Counted from the first letter of the stretch, positions 46,634 through 60,100 are shown. The stretch is 64,000 nt of DNA from Lytechinus pictus (GCF_037042905.1 NW_026974141.1:7109001-7173000); one strand, 5' to 3'. Notes: generated by a model from the sequence alone, not told the origin. Translations and numbers: made by a program.

Positions 46634-46993
46634 GAAATGAAAAACAAATACAGGCATATATGTCAATCTAAATTAAAACAACGTTAAAAAACAACGTAAC
46701 AATAACAAACTTGACGTTGAGCACTTAATTAAGATAATGAACTGCGTGCCCACCCAAATGTTTTCATGTTATTTGTAAAGAAAAATAATGTGACAGCTTC
46801 AACATACGCCAACACAAACCAGTGGAAAAATAGGTGAATGCGTGCCAATCTAAATCAAATACTGTATTCGTGATATAAAAAAATCATTGGATAAATGAAA
46901 AACAAATACAGGCATGTATGCCAATCTAAATTAAAACAACGTTGAAAAACAACGTAACAGTAGCAAACTTGACGTCAAGCACTTAATTGAGAT
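46634..46993 (+). repeat. Direct repeat, 101-bp units 259 bp apart
   Basis: 46634-46735 and 46893-46993 match closely. Both begin AAATGAAAAACAAATACAGG and end GCACTTAATT-AGAT, and both include AACAACGTAACA. This points to a local tandem duplication of about 259 bp whose second part has diverged. Confidence 0.75.
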
Positions 46994-48530
46994 TTAGAAG
47001 TTTCAAGTGGTTGAATCCATTCTACATTATGACGGAAAACTGCAAGGGGGAGGGCGGAGTGGCGCCCCTAACCCCTTTCCCCGTTTGTACAACATACGTG
47101 AAGGAATACAATCTTATTATGATTTTTTGCAATTGTCAAAGCATTGATTTGTTTGGGTTTTTTTTGGGGGGGGGTATTTTTTTTATTTGGATGCCCTGTT
47201 TTCACAAGAGCTATGTCCAGGATTTCGTTTTCCTTAAACTCTAACTTCCAAAATAAGATTTACAAAAAAAAAAATCACAACAGACTGACCGTTTGGGGTA
47301 GACTAATTGCTTTGTGGTGTAGCATCTCTTCTTAGATTTCAGCCCATATCTCAAGGTTTTTTTTTACAAATACCTCAACATGATGATATAATAATGCATG
47401 AATTTATCAAGCTGTAATAGTAATCTATTATATTTATTTGAGTGTTATCACATCATTAATGGCGTTATTGCGATTACAGGGGCATACATAAACGGTTGTG
47501 AGGTAATTCTAGTCTTATATTATTTCTAAGCTCAGGCAGTATGTCGCCAACACCAAGGTCAATTAATTGAAAAGAATAGTTGTTTTGCGTATTCACGTTA
47601 CTTGGAAAAGGTTAGTAGATGAATAATTGTGGCATCCGGGATCTTGAGAAAACTATACAATTTTGCCTACGTGTGCGGAAGTAAAGATCGCCGTTTCATT
47701 TGTTTATTACGAACAATAGCAGAGTTACACCATGAATGCATAGAGGCACACTTACAAATGAAATACCTTCGAAGGTCAACGCACGAGGGGAAATGACATT
47801 TCCCCCTTGAGATCTGAAATGATAATGCAAATATTTGGGAATCATGAATATAATGAGAATGAGTAAGTGACCTATACTCATTTACAATTCACAGTGGCGC
47901 AATGAGGCGTGGAATTGCGCGAATAGAATTCGACCGAATGCAATGCCTTATATGCATTTTTTTCTCTCTCTCACCGAAGGCAATGAGCCAATAACACCTC
48001 TACTATGACATGCAAACAGGGAAGGATCAAATGGACAAGAAATTGGCTCCAGAATTACAAGAAAATAATAATAATAATAATTTGTTATGGAAGTGTTTTT
48101 CAACATGATTTTGTAAAAAATGTTGGGTTACTTGCCCATATATTTCCACAAGTCCAGCGTCCTAGACCAATTTGCAAGGATTTAATACATTTAGATCAAT
48201 TGTAGTTCCCAAGCAATTTCTGAAAACAAAATGAATCCTTAAGGTTATTTCAAAATATTAAAACTATAATGTAAACTACTTTGAGGTTTAAAATAATTCG
48301 TTACAATCAAAGCATGTTAAAATTGAACCCAAAGTAGTTCCTATAGCTAAACTTGATCGCGGACCAGCCAAGCAATTTAAATCCTAAAGATTTATTTTCA
48401 AGTTTCAAAGTATTTGGATTTTAATCGTTTGAGATTAAAAAATCTATAATCATACTAAAGACAGGCTGATAAAGCGTCATTTCATGAAGGCTAATAATAT
48501 CACCGTGCACAATATATATAACAAGTTTGC
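46994..48530. other. Intergenic, no gene recognised
   Basis: T and G runs near 47157-47185, an AAT microsatellite (48063-48080), and AT-rich sequence at about 48200-48470 with ATTTAAATC-type words like those in the MITE at 60766. No coding evidence. Confidence 0.4.
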
Positions 48531-48539
48531 CAAAGGGCG

Positions 48540-48895
48540 AATCTATCTTTTATTCAAGGAGGGGGTTAGACCGTGAAATTTGACAAGCTAAAAAAAGGGG
48601 GCTTCGCTACAGAATGAAGGGCATTTTGTTACCGAGAAATTTGACAAGCAAAAAAAAACCAGATGTCACTACCAAATGAAGGTCATTTTGGTACAGAGAA
48701 ATTTTGTAACAAGCAAGAAAAAAAGGGTTCTAAGTTAAGGTAATTTAAAACCCTTTTTTGGGGTTGGCTAAAAAATGTAGGTCATTACTTTTTTTTTTAC
48801 TTGACAGCCGGGGGGGAGGTTAAAGCATTGTCAAATTTTTCCTTGGAAAAATGTGCCACCCCCTTGGAAAATCCTGGATCCGCCCCCGCCCCACG
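48540..48895. repeat. Repeat with iterated TTTGACAAGCAAAAA words
   Basis: GAAATTTGACAAGC occurs at about 48576 and 48640, with a diverged third version near 48698; 'GAATGAAGG-CATTTTG' lies between copies. The words recur inside the MITE at 31243-31578, so the two are related. The end reads CTTGGAAAATCCTGGATCCG. Confidence 0.55.
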
Positions 48896-49207
48896 CATCC
48901 GGTATAAGTGAAGACCAAATGTATTTTGTATTGATTACATTATGACTGTGCACGTTTGTTGTTGTTTCATGAATAATATTTTGCAACATTTATGTAAATA
49001 GCGGTTTCCCTCAAACCAAGGCTTATTTTCTGCCAAACAGGAATGCTGCCACCTAATTTCACGGCCATAAAGACGATATCACCATAAAACTGTGTAAATA
49101 TTGAGCTTCGTGTAATCCCACTTTGTGCCATTTCCTTATTGTCTCAACCCCAGTCTATGATCTTAACTCACCTACAACCACTTTGCTTGATTACAGATTC
49201 CCTTTAA

Positions 49208-49796
49208 AGGACAAGTCCACCCCAACAGAAACTTGATTCGAATAAAAAGAGAAAAATCCAGCAAGCATAACACTGAAAAATTCATCAAAATCGGTTGTAA
49301 AATAAGAAAGTTATGACATAAAACAGATATATGCACATCCTGATCGGTATGCAAATGAGGAGACTGATGACGTCATCCACTCACTATTTCTTTTGTATTG
49401 TATTATATGAAATATTAAATATTCAAATTTTCTCCTCATTGTCAAGTGAAACAACAATTAACTCCTCCCTGAACCTGTCATGCCTGTGGAATTAGCATTA
49501 TTTAACACTGTATGTTTCAGCCAAGTTAGTCCTAATAGTCGAGTATGTAAGAAATGAAATATTGTATAATTCAAACAATAAAAAACACAAGAAATAGTGA
49601 GAGAAGGATATCATCGACTGTCTGATTTGGATGTCACTGAATTGTGCATATCACTGTTTTTCAAAAAGAAGCGAAACTTTAAAATGTCATAACTTTCTTA
49701 TTTTACATCCGATTTTGATGAAATTTTCAGTGTTATGCTTGAATTATTTTTCTCTTTTTACTCAAATCAACTTTTTTGTTGGGATAGACTTGACCT
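49208..49796. mobile_element. TTAA-flanked MITE, 589 bp
   Basis: TTAA lies directly on both sides (49204-49207 and 49797-49800). The ends are inverted for about 120 bp or more: left AGGACAAGTCCACCCCAACA and right complement AGGTCAAGTCTATCCCAACA, continuing through AAAATCGG-TGTAAAATAAGA and AAGTTATGACAT. TTAA duplication fits piggyBac- or Kolobok-type movers. No transposase. Confidence 0.85.
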
Positions 49797-50279
49797 TTAA
49801 CCATTCTGTGTAACCAGTTATGCTTCCCCAAATTCCTCAAAATTCTTCTTGGTCAAAACAATTTCGTTTTGAAAAAAAAATGTAATAGAGTTACGTGGAC
49901 ATTAGACTAAAAGACTTAATTAGGGCTTTAGACGAAGTGGCAGATGACCAATTGAGTTTGGTCAGTGGTCAGTCGATCTGAGATTTAGTCCATCTGCAAG
50001 AATTAAAATCCTCAGAGGGGTCTGCGGAACGGTTTTGAAAGTGACAGGAGAGGGGTTCGATCTGCATGGCCATGCAAACAGAAAGAAAGAAAAAAGAAAA
50101 TCATAAACATTTTCTTAGGTTTTTATTCACGTTTATTTAAACAGTTTGGCAGCCCCCGCCCCATCCCCTCTCTGAATGGTCGGCCCCTGTTTAAACTGTG
50201 GACATGGCTAAGTAATTCAGTTTGCCCCAGAAAAGGGAAACCGAAATTTGGTGATAACAAAATATAATTGATATATGAC

Positions 50280-50730
50280 GAAAAGCTTCGAGGGCTTGTT
50301 ACAATCGTCTGGGTTCGCGGAGCGGGGACTTTCGATAAAACCGGGGGAGCTTTTCTCAAAAAGGGTGGTTTTAACTAAGCGAAGGGAGTCAATTGAAGGT
50401 CAACTCAACCCCAGAAAAATGTTGACTTGAATAAAAAGAGAAAAATCAAACTAGCATAACGCTGAAAATTACATTAAAATCGGATGTAAAATAAGAGAGT
50501 TATGAAATTTCAGATTTTCGCTTATTTTCACAAAAATATGCACAATTTAGTGACATGTAAATGAGACAGACGATGATGTCCCACACTGACTATTTCTTGT
50601 TTTTTTTTTTGCATCATATAATATTTGACTCCCCTCCCTCGACACACCCTTTCGAGAAAAGCTCCCCGCCTCCGCTCCATCCCCGCTTCACGAACGCAGA
50701 CTATTGTAACAAGTTTGCTAGTTAGAGTCT
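50280..50730. repeat. Foldback interrupted by half of a TTAA-type MITE
   Basis: 50280-50365 and the complement of 50640-50730 match (GGGAGCTTTTCTC, CTTGTTACAAT, AGCGGGGA). Between them, 50388-50620 is one arm of the 49208-49796 family (AAGGTCAACTCAACCCCAG, AAAATCGGATGTAAAATAAG). The second arm is missing. Confidence 0.55.
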
Positions 50731-51093
50731 CCTCTGTTGTAATAAATATGTGATTCTTCATTCAAGCATTTTTTTTATGCGAATAAAACAAAGTTTGATT
50801 ACAGGAGTGTGCTACGAGGGAAAAAAATAATGTGAAGTATCTATTTTTTTTTTTAAATTATTACCTTTTTTCTCTCCCATCCAGATTGTTCCTAATTCAA
50901 TTCAATTCAATTTATTTTTCATTCTACAATCGTATAATCGACCCTCTTTCTCGCATAAAAGTTGGGGTGGGGTGGGGTGGGGTGGGAGAGGAGGGGTGTT
51001 CACAATTGTTTTAGGTAACCATTAGTACACACACACACAAATCAATGTAAGATGATCTAATACGGTCCTCTTTGATTTTTTTTTATTTAACAG

Positions 51094-51141
51094 AAATAAA
51101 GAAGTTACAACTTGCTGCAGAGAATACAGCAGCTTCCAACC
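51094..51141 (+). promoter_or_regulatory. 3' splice site and short 5' UTR before exon 1 start codon
   Basis: TTTTTTTTATTTAACAG ends at 51093 and is followed by 48 nt to the ATG. A noncoding upstream exon and promoter therefore probably lie to the left. A TTG at 51112 is in frame but is not a credible start. Confidence 0.45.
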
Positions 51142-54100
51142 ATGAGGGCGCTTTTTATTCTCATGTCGACCGCTTTGGCGGTTGCTATGGTAGCTAGTCA
51201 GCCTCCCCCGTTCACTCCATGGACGATGCTGCCCCCTGCTGATCCGCTTGAGCCATTCCAAAACCCAGGAGAGATCGTTCCAAACACCGGTCTAACGATC
51301 CAGTATCTGATCAACGCTGCTGGGGGCATCTGGCAACAGGACCGTGCCATTGACTCCGCGGCTTATTTTTGCAATGATGTCCTCCCTTTCATCGCTTCGG
51401 TAGTACCGGAAGTGGATGGTTCAAGTCTTATTTGGGGTCCACTCTGCGATGATGTGAGGGAAGCGTCGAACGACCTTGATAATTTCGACGCAACGGGCTG
51501 GTGTAATGGAATAATCGATATGTTCTTGGATCCAACAGCCCAGGTATATGGTGGAAGGGTTCGAAGACAATCTTCCTCGACGTCTCCTGGACCCATGGAA
51601 CTTCCTTTTGATATCGTTGAAATCCTAGTCAACATAACCAGGGATCTCTATGGAATAGATATCAACATGATCATCGAGGATTTATCCATGATCAGAGCCA
51701 TCTGCACCACCAACATCAAGGATCACTTCCTTCGGCAGTCCCTTGAGGACGTCATAACTAATTTCGGCTCTGAGCTGATGGCTGTCCTTCTGCCTCATGC
51801 ACGTCCGATCTGTCAAGACTTTGACGGCTTCCTTCAGAGCTTAATGGTCAACTCATCTTTTGAGAAAACTATCTTTCAAGATATCCGTGAGCTAGTAGCC
51901 CAAGCGGTCGGCTTCAGCAATGGAGATGCCCTTTGTGAGAACATCCTTTCAACACTCGAAGGTAAGCCTGAAAATAGCGCGTAATGTTGGCATCACTGTT
52001 TTGGCTCCCCTTTCTGTGTGTGTGTGCTAGTCGGAATAATTTCTGCACCTAAATTCTGCTAGAGAGTTAACCGCTTATGTCATGCAGAAGAAGGCGCATA
52101 ATATTAAATCTAAATAGACATTAATTTTTATAAAAAGTCAATTTATTAATTTTCTGAATTCATATCATCAAAATAAGGTTATGATTTGCAACAATTTTTT
52201 TTTCTGTTTTTTTTTCTGTTTTCATTATAACGAATTGAAATAAATCACAAAATTTACAAATGATTATTAGGTGATGACTTAATATCAGTGTTATCTAAAC
52301 AAAGATAGGTGATTTGGTAAATAAAGTAGACAAAACAAAATATACAAGCTATGATTATAAAATGGTTTCCCAACAACTATTGATAGGATTAAAAACACAA
52401 CTGGTTATCCAAGACGACATAATTATGGAGGTTTTTAAACGAACAAGTATATCAAGGAAACTGAGATACAAGTTGCATGAAAAAATGGGATCTGATGTCT
52501 ACAACCATATGACCAACACAGTGCAGTATTATTTTTAAAAAATGGGGCACAAAATATACATTGTTAGTTATCATGTAACCTGTTGACATTTTTGAAAACC
52601 AAATTATAAGGTGAATCGCCACTTCTTAAAGTGAGAGGGCAACTTATTTTTTTTCTTAGCTATCAAATATTCCAAGTCCTGTTGTTTTTTCACAAATGTT
52701 TTAAAAAGAGCAAAACTTGGAGGATTATTCTTAAATTTACATTTATGAATATAATACTTCAAAAGTAAGAAACGGTATGAAATGAACTTATCAGCTGGGA
52801 GTCCGAACATTTTTGCAAAATAAGAACCATTTATTTGAACATTATTTTGGGAAACTTTCGTTAAAAGGGATTGCCAAATAGGAATTACCCTTTCACATTC
52901 GCAAAACAGGTGGACTATTGTTTCCTCACTTTTATCACAGAAAACACAATTGGGTGAATCCTTAGATTTAATCTTATATAAAAAATCATTTAATGCTATG
53001 GCTTTATGAAAAATCTTAAAATAGAACGATCTTAATTTAGTATCAATGGTACAAAAAAAAATTGTGTAGTGTACCTTTTCCCAATCGATAGATACTGGTA
53101 TTGGTAAACGTTCATCCCAATAAGAGTATCTTTTGTCAGGTGTGTGTGATATCCCAAATAAAATGTATGAATTTCTAGGGACTTTTTTATAACTCAACAA
53201 TTTATGTACAATTGTTTCATGAACACCAATAATATCAGGGTCAAAACTCACCAACCATTCTTCCGGGATGCACTTAATTAAAACATTATATTTCCTTCTG
53301 TCTGTTTGGGGGATTACAAAATCTAACACAAGCTCTTCAAAGAGTTTGTGACCTAAAAGAGGAGGATTAAATAAGTCTGACATCATTAAGACATTTCTCT
53401 CATGCCACATTGGATAATTAAGATACTGTTTAGTTTTTGAACGAATGAATTTGTTATACCACAGAAGTTGACAACCACTCAAATCTGAAAATTTGTTACC
53501 ATAAAATTCGACAGCAGCTTCCTCCCTAAATAAATACCACATTCTCAATGCTTCAGATAATTGTATATTACCAAGACTGTTTAAAATGCTCTCAGGAGCT
53601 TGAGATTTCCACAAAATTTGAATGTTATGATTAAATTTTTCTAAAAAGGCTACTTCAATCTTTTTCCATGGAGCATAAAAATTCTCATCCAATAAGTGTT
53701 TTACCCAGACCATTTTTTGAGCACATGCAAAATAAAAAGGGTCAATCATTCTAAGTCCAGCCTGAGTATAATCATTACACATTATCTTACGTTGAACTCT
53801 ATCCTTGCCTCCATTCCAAAGAAATTCAAAACATAATTTATTTAATTCTTAAAAAAAGGCTCTGGGTAATTTAACAGAAAGAACAGAAAAAAGATAGATT
53901 AACTGTGGCAAAATAAGAGTTTTGACAACACAGATTCTACCAATTAGAGAAAGATTTCTAGTTTGCCAGCAGTTTAAAGTTTGCTCCATTCTTTTTAATT
54001 TCTCTTTATAATTTAACTCATGAATTTGTACAACATTGAGAGATAAAACTACTCCTAAACATTTAAATTTTGAAGCCTTCCAAGAAACACCACGGTTTAT

Positions 54101-57100
54101 GTAAGGAAGTGTTGATTACCCTTCTTAGAACCTATCCATATTGCGTCAGTTTTGCTAGAATTAATTTTGCAACCAGAGAAACGACCAAATTTCTGCAAGG
54201 TTTCAAAAAGCTCAAAAAAAGAATTATCAGAATCATTTATAAAACATACAGAATCATCAGCAAAGAGACATATTTTAACATCTTCATTTTCAAGTGGGAT
54301 ACCTCTAAATAGCATTATTTTGTCGGACTGATATTGCCATTATCTCTATCACAAGTAAAAACAAATATGGAGAAATCGGACAACCTTGAAAAATACTTCG
54401 TTCCATAGGGACACGTTCAGTTAGAAAACCATTGTTCAAAACATAGGCATGGCGAGATGCATATAAAGTTTTAACTGCCTCAATAACAAAATTGCTGAAA
54501 TTAAACTTATGCGATGTAAGAAATAAAAAGTTGTGAGATACACTATCAAATGCTTTCTCAATATCTAACAGTACTATAGACACAGGAATATCTTTTTTGT
54601 CAGTGTATTCAATTATGTCAAGAATCAAGCGAATATTGTGGCCAATAGTCCTACCTTTCATAAAACCGGATTGATCAGTACTGATAAGATTATCTAAACA
54701 TCGTTTGAGACGATTAGCTAAGCATTTAGCAATAATTTTATAATCAACTGTCAATAATGTAATTGGACGATAATTTTTTATAAGGAGAGGATCTTTGTCT
54801 TTCTTTGGAAGAAGTGTGATTATGCAATTTCTCTGTGATGGAGACAAAGTGCCATTTTGTAATGAGAAATTCAAAGAATTAATTAACATTTCATTTATAT
54901 CTGGAGAAAAAACAACATAAAATTATGCAGGTATACCATCAAAACCAGGTATTTTATTTGATTTCATGGATTTAATGACATTAAAAATTTCTTGTTTTGA
55001 TAGTCCAGCATCAAAAAGTTGTTTTTGATCATCAGGTAGTTGTGGAATATTGAGGTTATCAAACATATTTTTTATTTATATCATTTTCATTTATGTTCCC
55101 CAGAGCATCATCCTGGATGGAGTATAATTTACTATAAAAACTTTGAATTTCTCTTTTAATTCCAACCGGGTCAGTAATGAAATTACCATGGTGATCTTTT
55201 AACCTTGAAATATTTTTCTTATGCCAACCCCTATTCGCTAGATTACATAAATATTTTGTACTTTTCTCTCCTTCTTCAATCCATTTTACCCTGGAACGTG
55301 TAATCAATCCCTTCGTTTCAAAGTCATAAATTTTATTTTGTTTTTCTTCCATTTCTTCTAATTTAATCAACAAAGTATTGTCTGAAGATGTCGGGATAAC
55401 ATTTGAAATTTGTAGTCCTATTTTTTAAGTAGCAATTTTTGTTTTTCTTTATTTCTTTCTTTTTTCTTTCTGGATGAATATTCAACACTAACACCTGCAA
55501 TTACACACTTTAGGGAGTCCCATAAAATATTGGGGTTACAATCCGAGTTATGATGATTTAATTTAAAATTTCGTATTGTATCTTTAATTAAATTTAAAAA
55601 GTCTGAATCATGATGAAGATAATAACAGATCATTTTCCAAAAGCCTCTTCCCCTTTTTGGCTGATTATCATTAAAAGAAATTTGTACAACAGAATGGTCA
55701 GATTGAATTCCAGGTAATATCTTTTAAATTGAACAGTTAACTATAAAGTTGCTAGACACTAAAATGAAATCAAGCCTGGATAGGGCCCTCGGGGACTTTT
55801 GATGACGAGTATATTGTCTTAAGTTTGGGTGAAAATGTCTCCATACATCTAATAGTCCGATTTCATCCATTAAAATAGAAAGCATTTCACTAGATTGCTT
55901 GTTAGAATGCTGTGGTCTTGAACCTTGGTAGTCGAGTGGGCCAATAACTGAATTAAAATCACCGCCCACAATCAATATTGAGCTGCTTAATTTTTCTACT
56001 TCAGCGAAAACCTTGAGAAAAAAGTCAGGATCGTCCTTATTGGGGGCATAAATATTAACAAGTGTACAATGTAAATCATTCAATATTGCCTTTATAATTA
56101 TAAACCTACCTTCTGGGTCACTAAAAACAGAAAGGGTTTGAAAAGAAACAGATTTTCTAAGAAGGATGGCTACCCCCTACTTGCAGAGTTAAAACTAGAA
56201 AAAAAGGCTTGTTCACCCCACTGAGTCTTCCACAATAACGCATCTGTCTTGTCTGGATGAGTTTCTTGCAAAAAAGTAACATCAGTATTTAAATTTTTCA
56301 TATAATGAAATATCTTCTTTCTTTTGTGGAAGTCTTGTAATCCACGACAATTAAAAGTATGAAGCTTTATATCCATATTGGAAAAATATAGAGATTGTCT
56401 TTTAAATACCACACTATAAATATTGTTTGTTGTGTTACATGAAAATACTCAATACGCACTGAAAAAAACAATGCATTTAATTTTCATACAAATAATCACT
56501 TTGCCACATGAAAAAAAAAGGAAAATAAAAAGTATAAAAATGCAACAACAAAAAATAATTAAAAAAGAACATTAGATACAACCAAAAAAAGAGAATCACA
56601 AAAGCGCGAGATGAAAAAGAGGGCTTCAAATCAAGGTCAGCCCTACAAAAGCGCGCAAACCGTGGCATGATGCAGCAATCACAAAACAGACCGAGATCCG
56701 GAAAGGGTGTAACTTAAAGGGTCTAAGTTCCATCAAATCAGAAAAAAAGAACTCTTCATTCTTTCTCTTGGTTTTGATCAGTGGACAAAAATCAAATATG
56801 AAACTAAATGAATGTAACAACATGGAGCTGAACTCACAAAATATATATAAATACATGAGCCTTATTTCTCAAATAAGGAAAAAAGAACCCCTAAGTCAAG
56901 AATAACAACCTCGTAAAAGTAGGCCTATTAAAACAATACAAGGATGCTTACATTAATACAAGCAAGACATGGCCATAAGAGTCAACATTTTAAAATATAC
57001 AAAGACATAAAAATCAGGCGAAAAAAGGATCAACTTCAAAAACGAAGGGTAGAGTAGAGGTAAGTCCTTTCTACAAACGGGGTGATATCCATTATCAAAA

Positions 57101-60100
57101 CCTTGACCTTGGTAGATAGAAACAGGAAAAAGGTTAATACAGTCATCTAAAAAAATGTGTAGCTTTCCAGAGACATCCCTATAGGCTAGTTTTGCTGGAA
57201 ATAAGAAGAATGGATTCTTCCCCTGCTTCTTCAATCCATCCATCTTGCCTTTACGGCTTTCTAGAACCTTTTTAGAGAAGTCATCCGACAAAAACAGATT
57301 CCTATCCTTGTATTTAGATGACTTGAACTTTCTATATAATGCAGGGCTGTCGCACCTTTTCCTTAGTAAGGAAGGAAGAAAATGCAATATGGACCATCCT
57401 TGGACGGCTCATCAGATCCTCAGCACTGGCTATTGTCGTTGTTGGGGTCCGGTGACAACGTTCGAAGCAGAGATCCAACAAACTCTTTTAGGACCTCTCT
57501 CATGACAGAGGAAGAGGAGGCATTAGCTTTCTCCGGGACACCGTAGAACACTAGATTGTTGCGACGTGCCCGATTTTCAAGGTCATCTAATTTCCAACTA
57601 AGTTTTTCCTTCTCAATTTTCAGTTTCTCTACCCTCTCCATCAAGTCAGATACGAGTAAGTTACATGAGCTTACTTTCTCATCTTGGACGTCAAATTTTG
57701 CAGAGAGTTCGGCGACGTGAGTAGGAAACAAGGGCTTCAATGCGAGTATCCATACGTTTCTCAAAACAGGCCATGTAGCTGGTGAACCAAAGCGGGGCTG
57801 GCTCGGCAGAAGCACCCGCGGGCTGGGCCCCGGAGGAGGATGGAGCTTGTTCTGCGGTCGACGAAGAATTACCGGGATCGTCTTCAGAATCAACTTTATC
57901 AAGCTTAGGTTTCTTGGACTTGGAGCTAGAGTTCACTTTCTCTGGTGAATGAGGATGCTTGTCCTTGCCCATGGTGATAACGGGGTAGTCCACTATCAAC
58001 AAAATTGCTTAAAATCTTAATTTTAACACCTTTCCAGGCTCCGGTCGATATTTGGCTGAACTTCACAGCATGGCGGTCACGTGATCCTCTCTCCAATAAT
58101 TTTTTTTTTAATTATGTAATATCCATAACTTGCTATTTTTTCAGATCGAAATGTAAAAGATTTCAGCTCGTGTTTCACACTCGCATTAACAGTTCAATTA
58201 GATACCCATCCCTATTTTTGCCAGATCAGAATAACCAAACTTTTGTCACTCGGTCTTCTTGCTCAAATCAATGTTGATAATTCAGATAACATCCCGATCA
58301 TTCTTGGTAAATAAAAAGTACAGGGTCAAGCTTTTAGGTCAGAATATTGATGTTTTCAGCTCGCGCTTCGTGCTCGCATTATTTTGTTTGATGAGATATG
58401 TAATATCTGCATGAATGACTGCAAAGGTTCATTTTCCGTTCTCAGGTCAGTACATAACAAATTGAGCTCGTGCTTCAAATGCCCCCTCTCCTTTGTGAAC
58501 TTGGTGGGATTTGTGACTGATAGATTCCTGTAAGCAAACAGCCAAAGTTTTACGTAACGGTCCTCTCCGACATGTCCGAGGGATCCGGCAGTGATGATAA
58601 ATGCCTTAATTTACCATGGGTACTACAGCGCACTAAATGCGAATCGAACCCGTGTAACCAGAATCCGAAGTTATCACTCTTACTGCCACGCCTTCCTTTG
58701 AATTCCCGTTTTCTCTTTATCATGTTTATCATGCTTTTTAGGTTATTCGTTATCTTCCCTTCTTGCATGTGTAGATGGAAACATCGAGGCTAGACGCTCA
58801 TTCTCAGCTGCTCGGATTTCTAGCGCTTTCAGAATTCCGGAAAATGCAGACAGATGCTCCGTGCTGCTCAATGGCCTCATTGATGACGTTATCGAACCGA
58901 TTGTCCAATTAGGAAACCCGAATGACATGATGTTTTCAATAACGGATGAGATGATTTACAAGTACACTGGATTTCAGGGACCGGACCCCGTGGATAGAAT
59001 GTGTCGTTTCGTGGAAATTGCTTTCACTAGTGAGTTATGAATAAGTAGGCCTAGCTTAATTCTGATCATTCAATATTTTTTTAGTATTTCATAATTCATT
59101 TGATCTCTGTACTTTTGTTCTGTCATTTCTTACCAAGTATAGGTAATCAAAGTTAATAATCCCCATTCGGCCTCCGCCGACAGTATACTTTTGTTGTTAA
59201 AGAAATATGTATATATATATAGATATACCCAATGAGCATAGACTATCAAAAAACTAAATCAAAATTAAAATCAGTTTGTCCTAGAAACTAGAAAAAACAA
59301 CATTTATTCATGTTTGATCATGTTTGACGAAATGACTGCACAAATAGGTTTTGAAGAAAATATAGATTTTCGTGGAATTCGCCCCCATCTCAAATTGAAT
59401 TCAATAAATGCTAACAAGAAACATTACAAAAAGAACATAGATGAAGTATTTATTATTTTTTTTTATTAAAAAAAAGGAAGTAACTAAGAATATGAATCTC
59501 CTTTTTTATTCTAGCACTGGTGGATCTTCCTGATTCAGTACCAATTCAACTTATCCCAGAGACAAATCTTAGTGTTGAGTTCTTCATCAACGCGGCAGGG
59601 GGTCTGTGGCTTCGTGAACGAACAATTGATTCCTTTGATTTTGGTTGCAGAGAGATCCTCCCCGATCTTCTCAGGCTGGCGCCCTCTTTGACCAACTACG
59701 CTGCCTACTATGAGCCAATCTGCAGCGAGATCCGCGAGGCAGCAAATGACCTCGATGCGTTTGACGCAGAGGGGTCGTGCAACGATTTGAAAGCCACCTT
59801 TATGAACCTGATTAACCAGGATGTCGGCAGAAGGAGGCGAAGGCAGACTGATGATCCTATGGCTCCGAGTATCGACATCATCGAAATCATGGAGGATATC
59901 CTCAGAGACGTCTACAACATTAATATCTCGGACCAGTCCACCGTATGTCCGAATATCGGCCAGTTCCTTGGTCCAGCCTTGCCTGACTTGGTCACGAGAT
60001 TCGTCGGAGAGCTGACCAACCCCTTGCTTCCTGCGTCAAACTACTACGCGTGCTCAGACTGGACTGAATATCTTCCTAGTGTTGGGATCCACGCTAATTC

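Larger units (their letters stand above)
52538..58096 (-). mobile_element. L1/Tx1-type LINE, decayed, antisense in intron 1
   Basis: About 5.5 kb with a 5' UTR (58096 to 57973, starting GGAGAGGATCACGTGACCGCC), ORF1 and ORF2 in the expected order. It carries at least three frameshifts in ORF1. ORF2 carries a shift in a G run near 56181, an in-frame stop near 55730, a shift near 55425, an in-frame stop near 54928 and more shifts near 54310 and 53790-54090. The 3' end is placed near the T-rich 52538 by analogy; no target duplication was found, so the ends are approximate. It is a different lineage from the 28983-34613 copy. Confidence 0.85.
51962..58774 (+). other. Intron 1 of the SEA-domain gene
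   Basis: A 6.8-kb intron, mostly a minus-strand L1/Tx1 LINE (about 52538-58096), then a fragment of the GCTCGCGCTTCGCG array (about 58120-58480) and a tRNA-derived SINE. The left 570 bp is AT-rich with T runs (52193-52220) and holds one unremarkable short frame (52314-52538). Confidence 0.7.

Noticed and set aside
52314-52538. 74-codon plus-strand frame in intron 1 of the SEA-domain gene
   Set aside because: No match to the neighbouring modules, no phase-1 splice sites, and it abuts the T-rich LINE end; probably chance.
57245-57505. Plus-strand 86-codon frame
   Set aside because: It is the antisense of LINE ORF1, which has recognisable ORF1p wording on the minus strand.
58630-58697. tRNA gene
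   Set aside because: A- and B-box-like words are present, but acceptor and anticodon stems do not pair and a SINE body follows, so it was called a tRNA-derived SINE.
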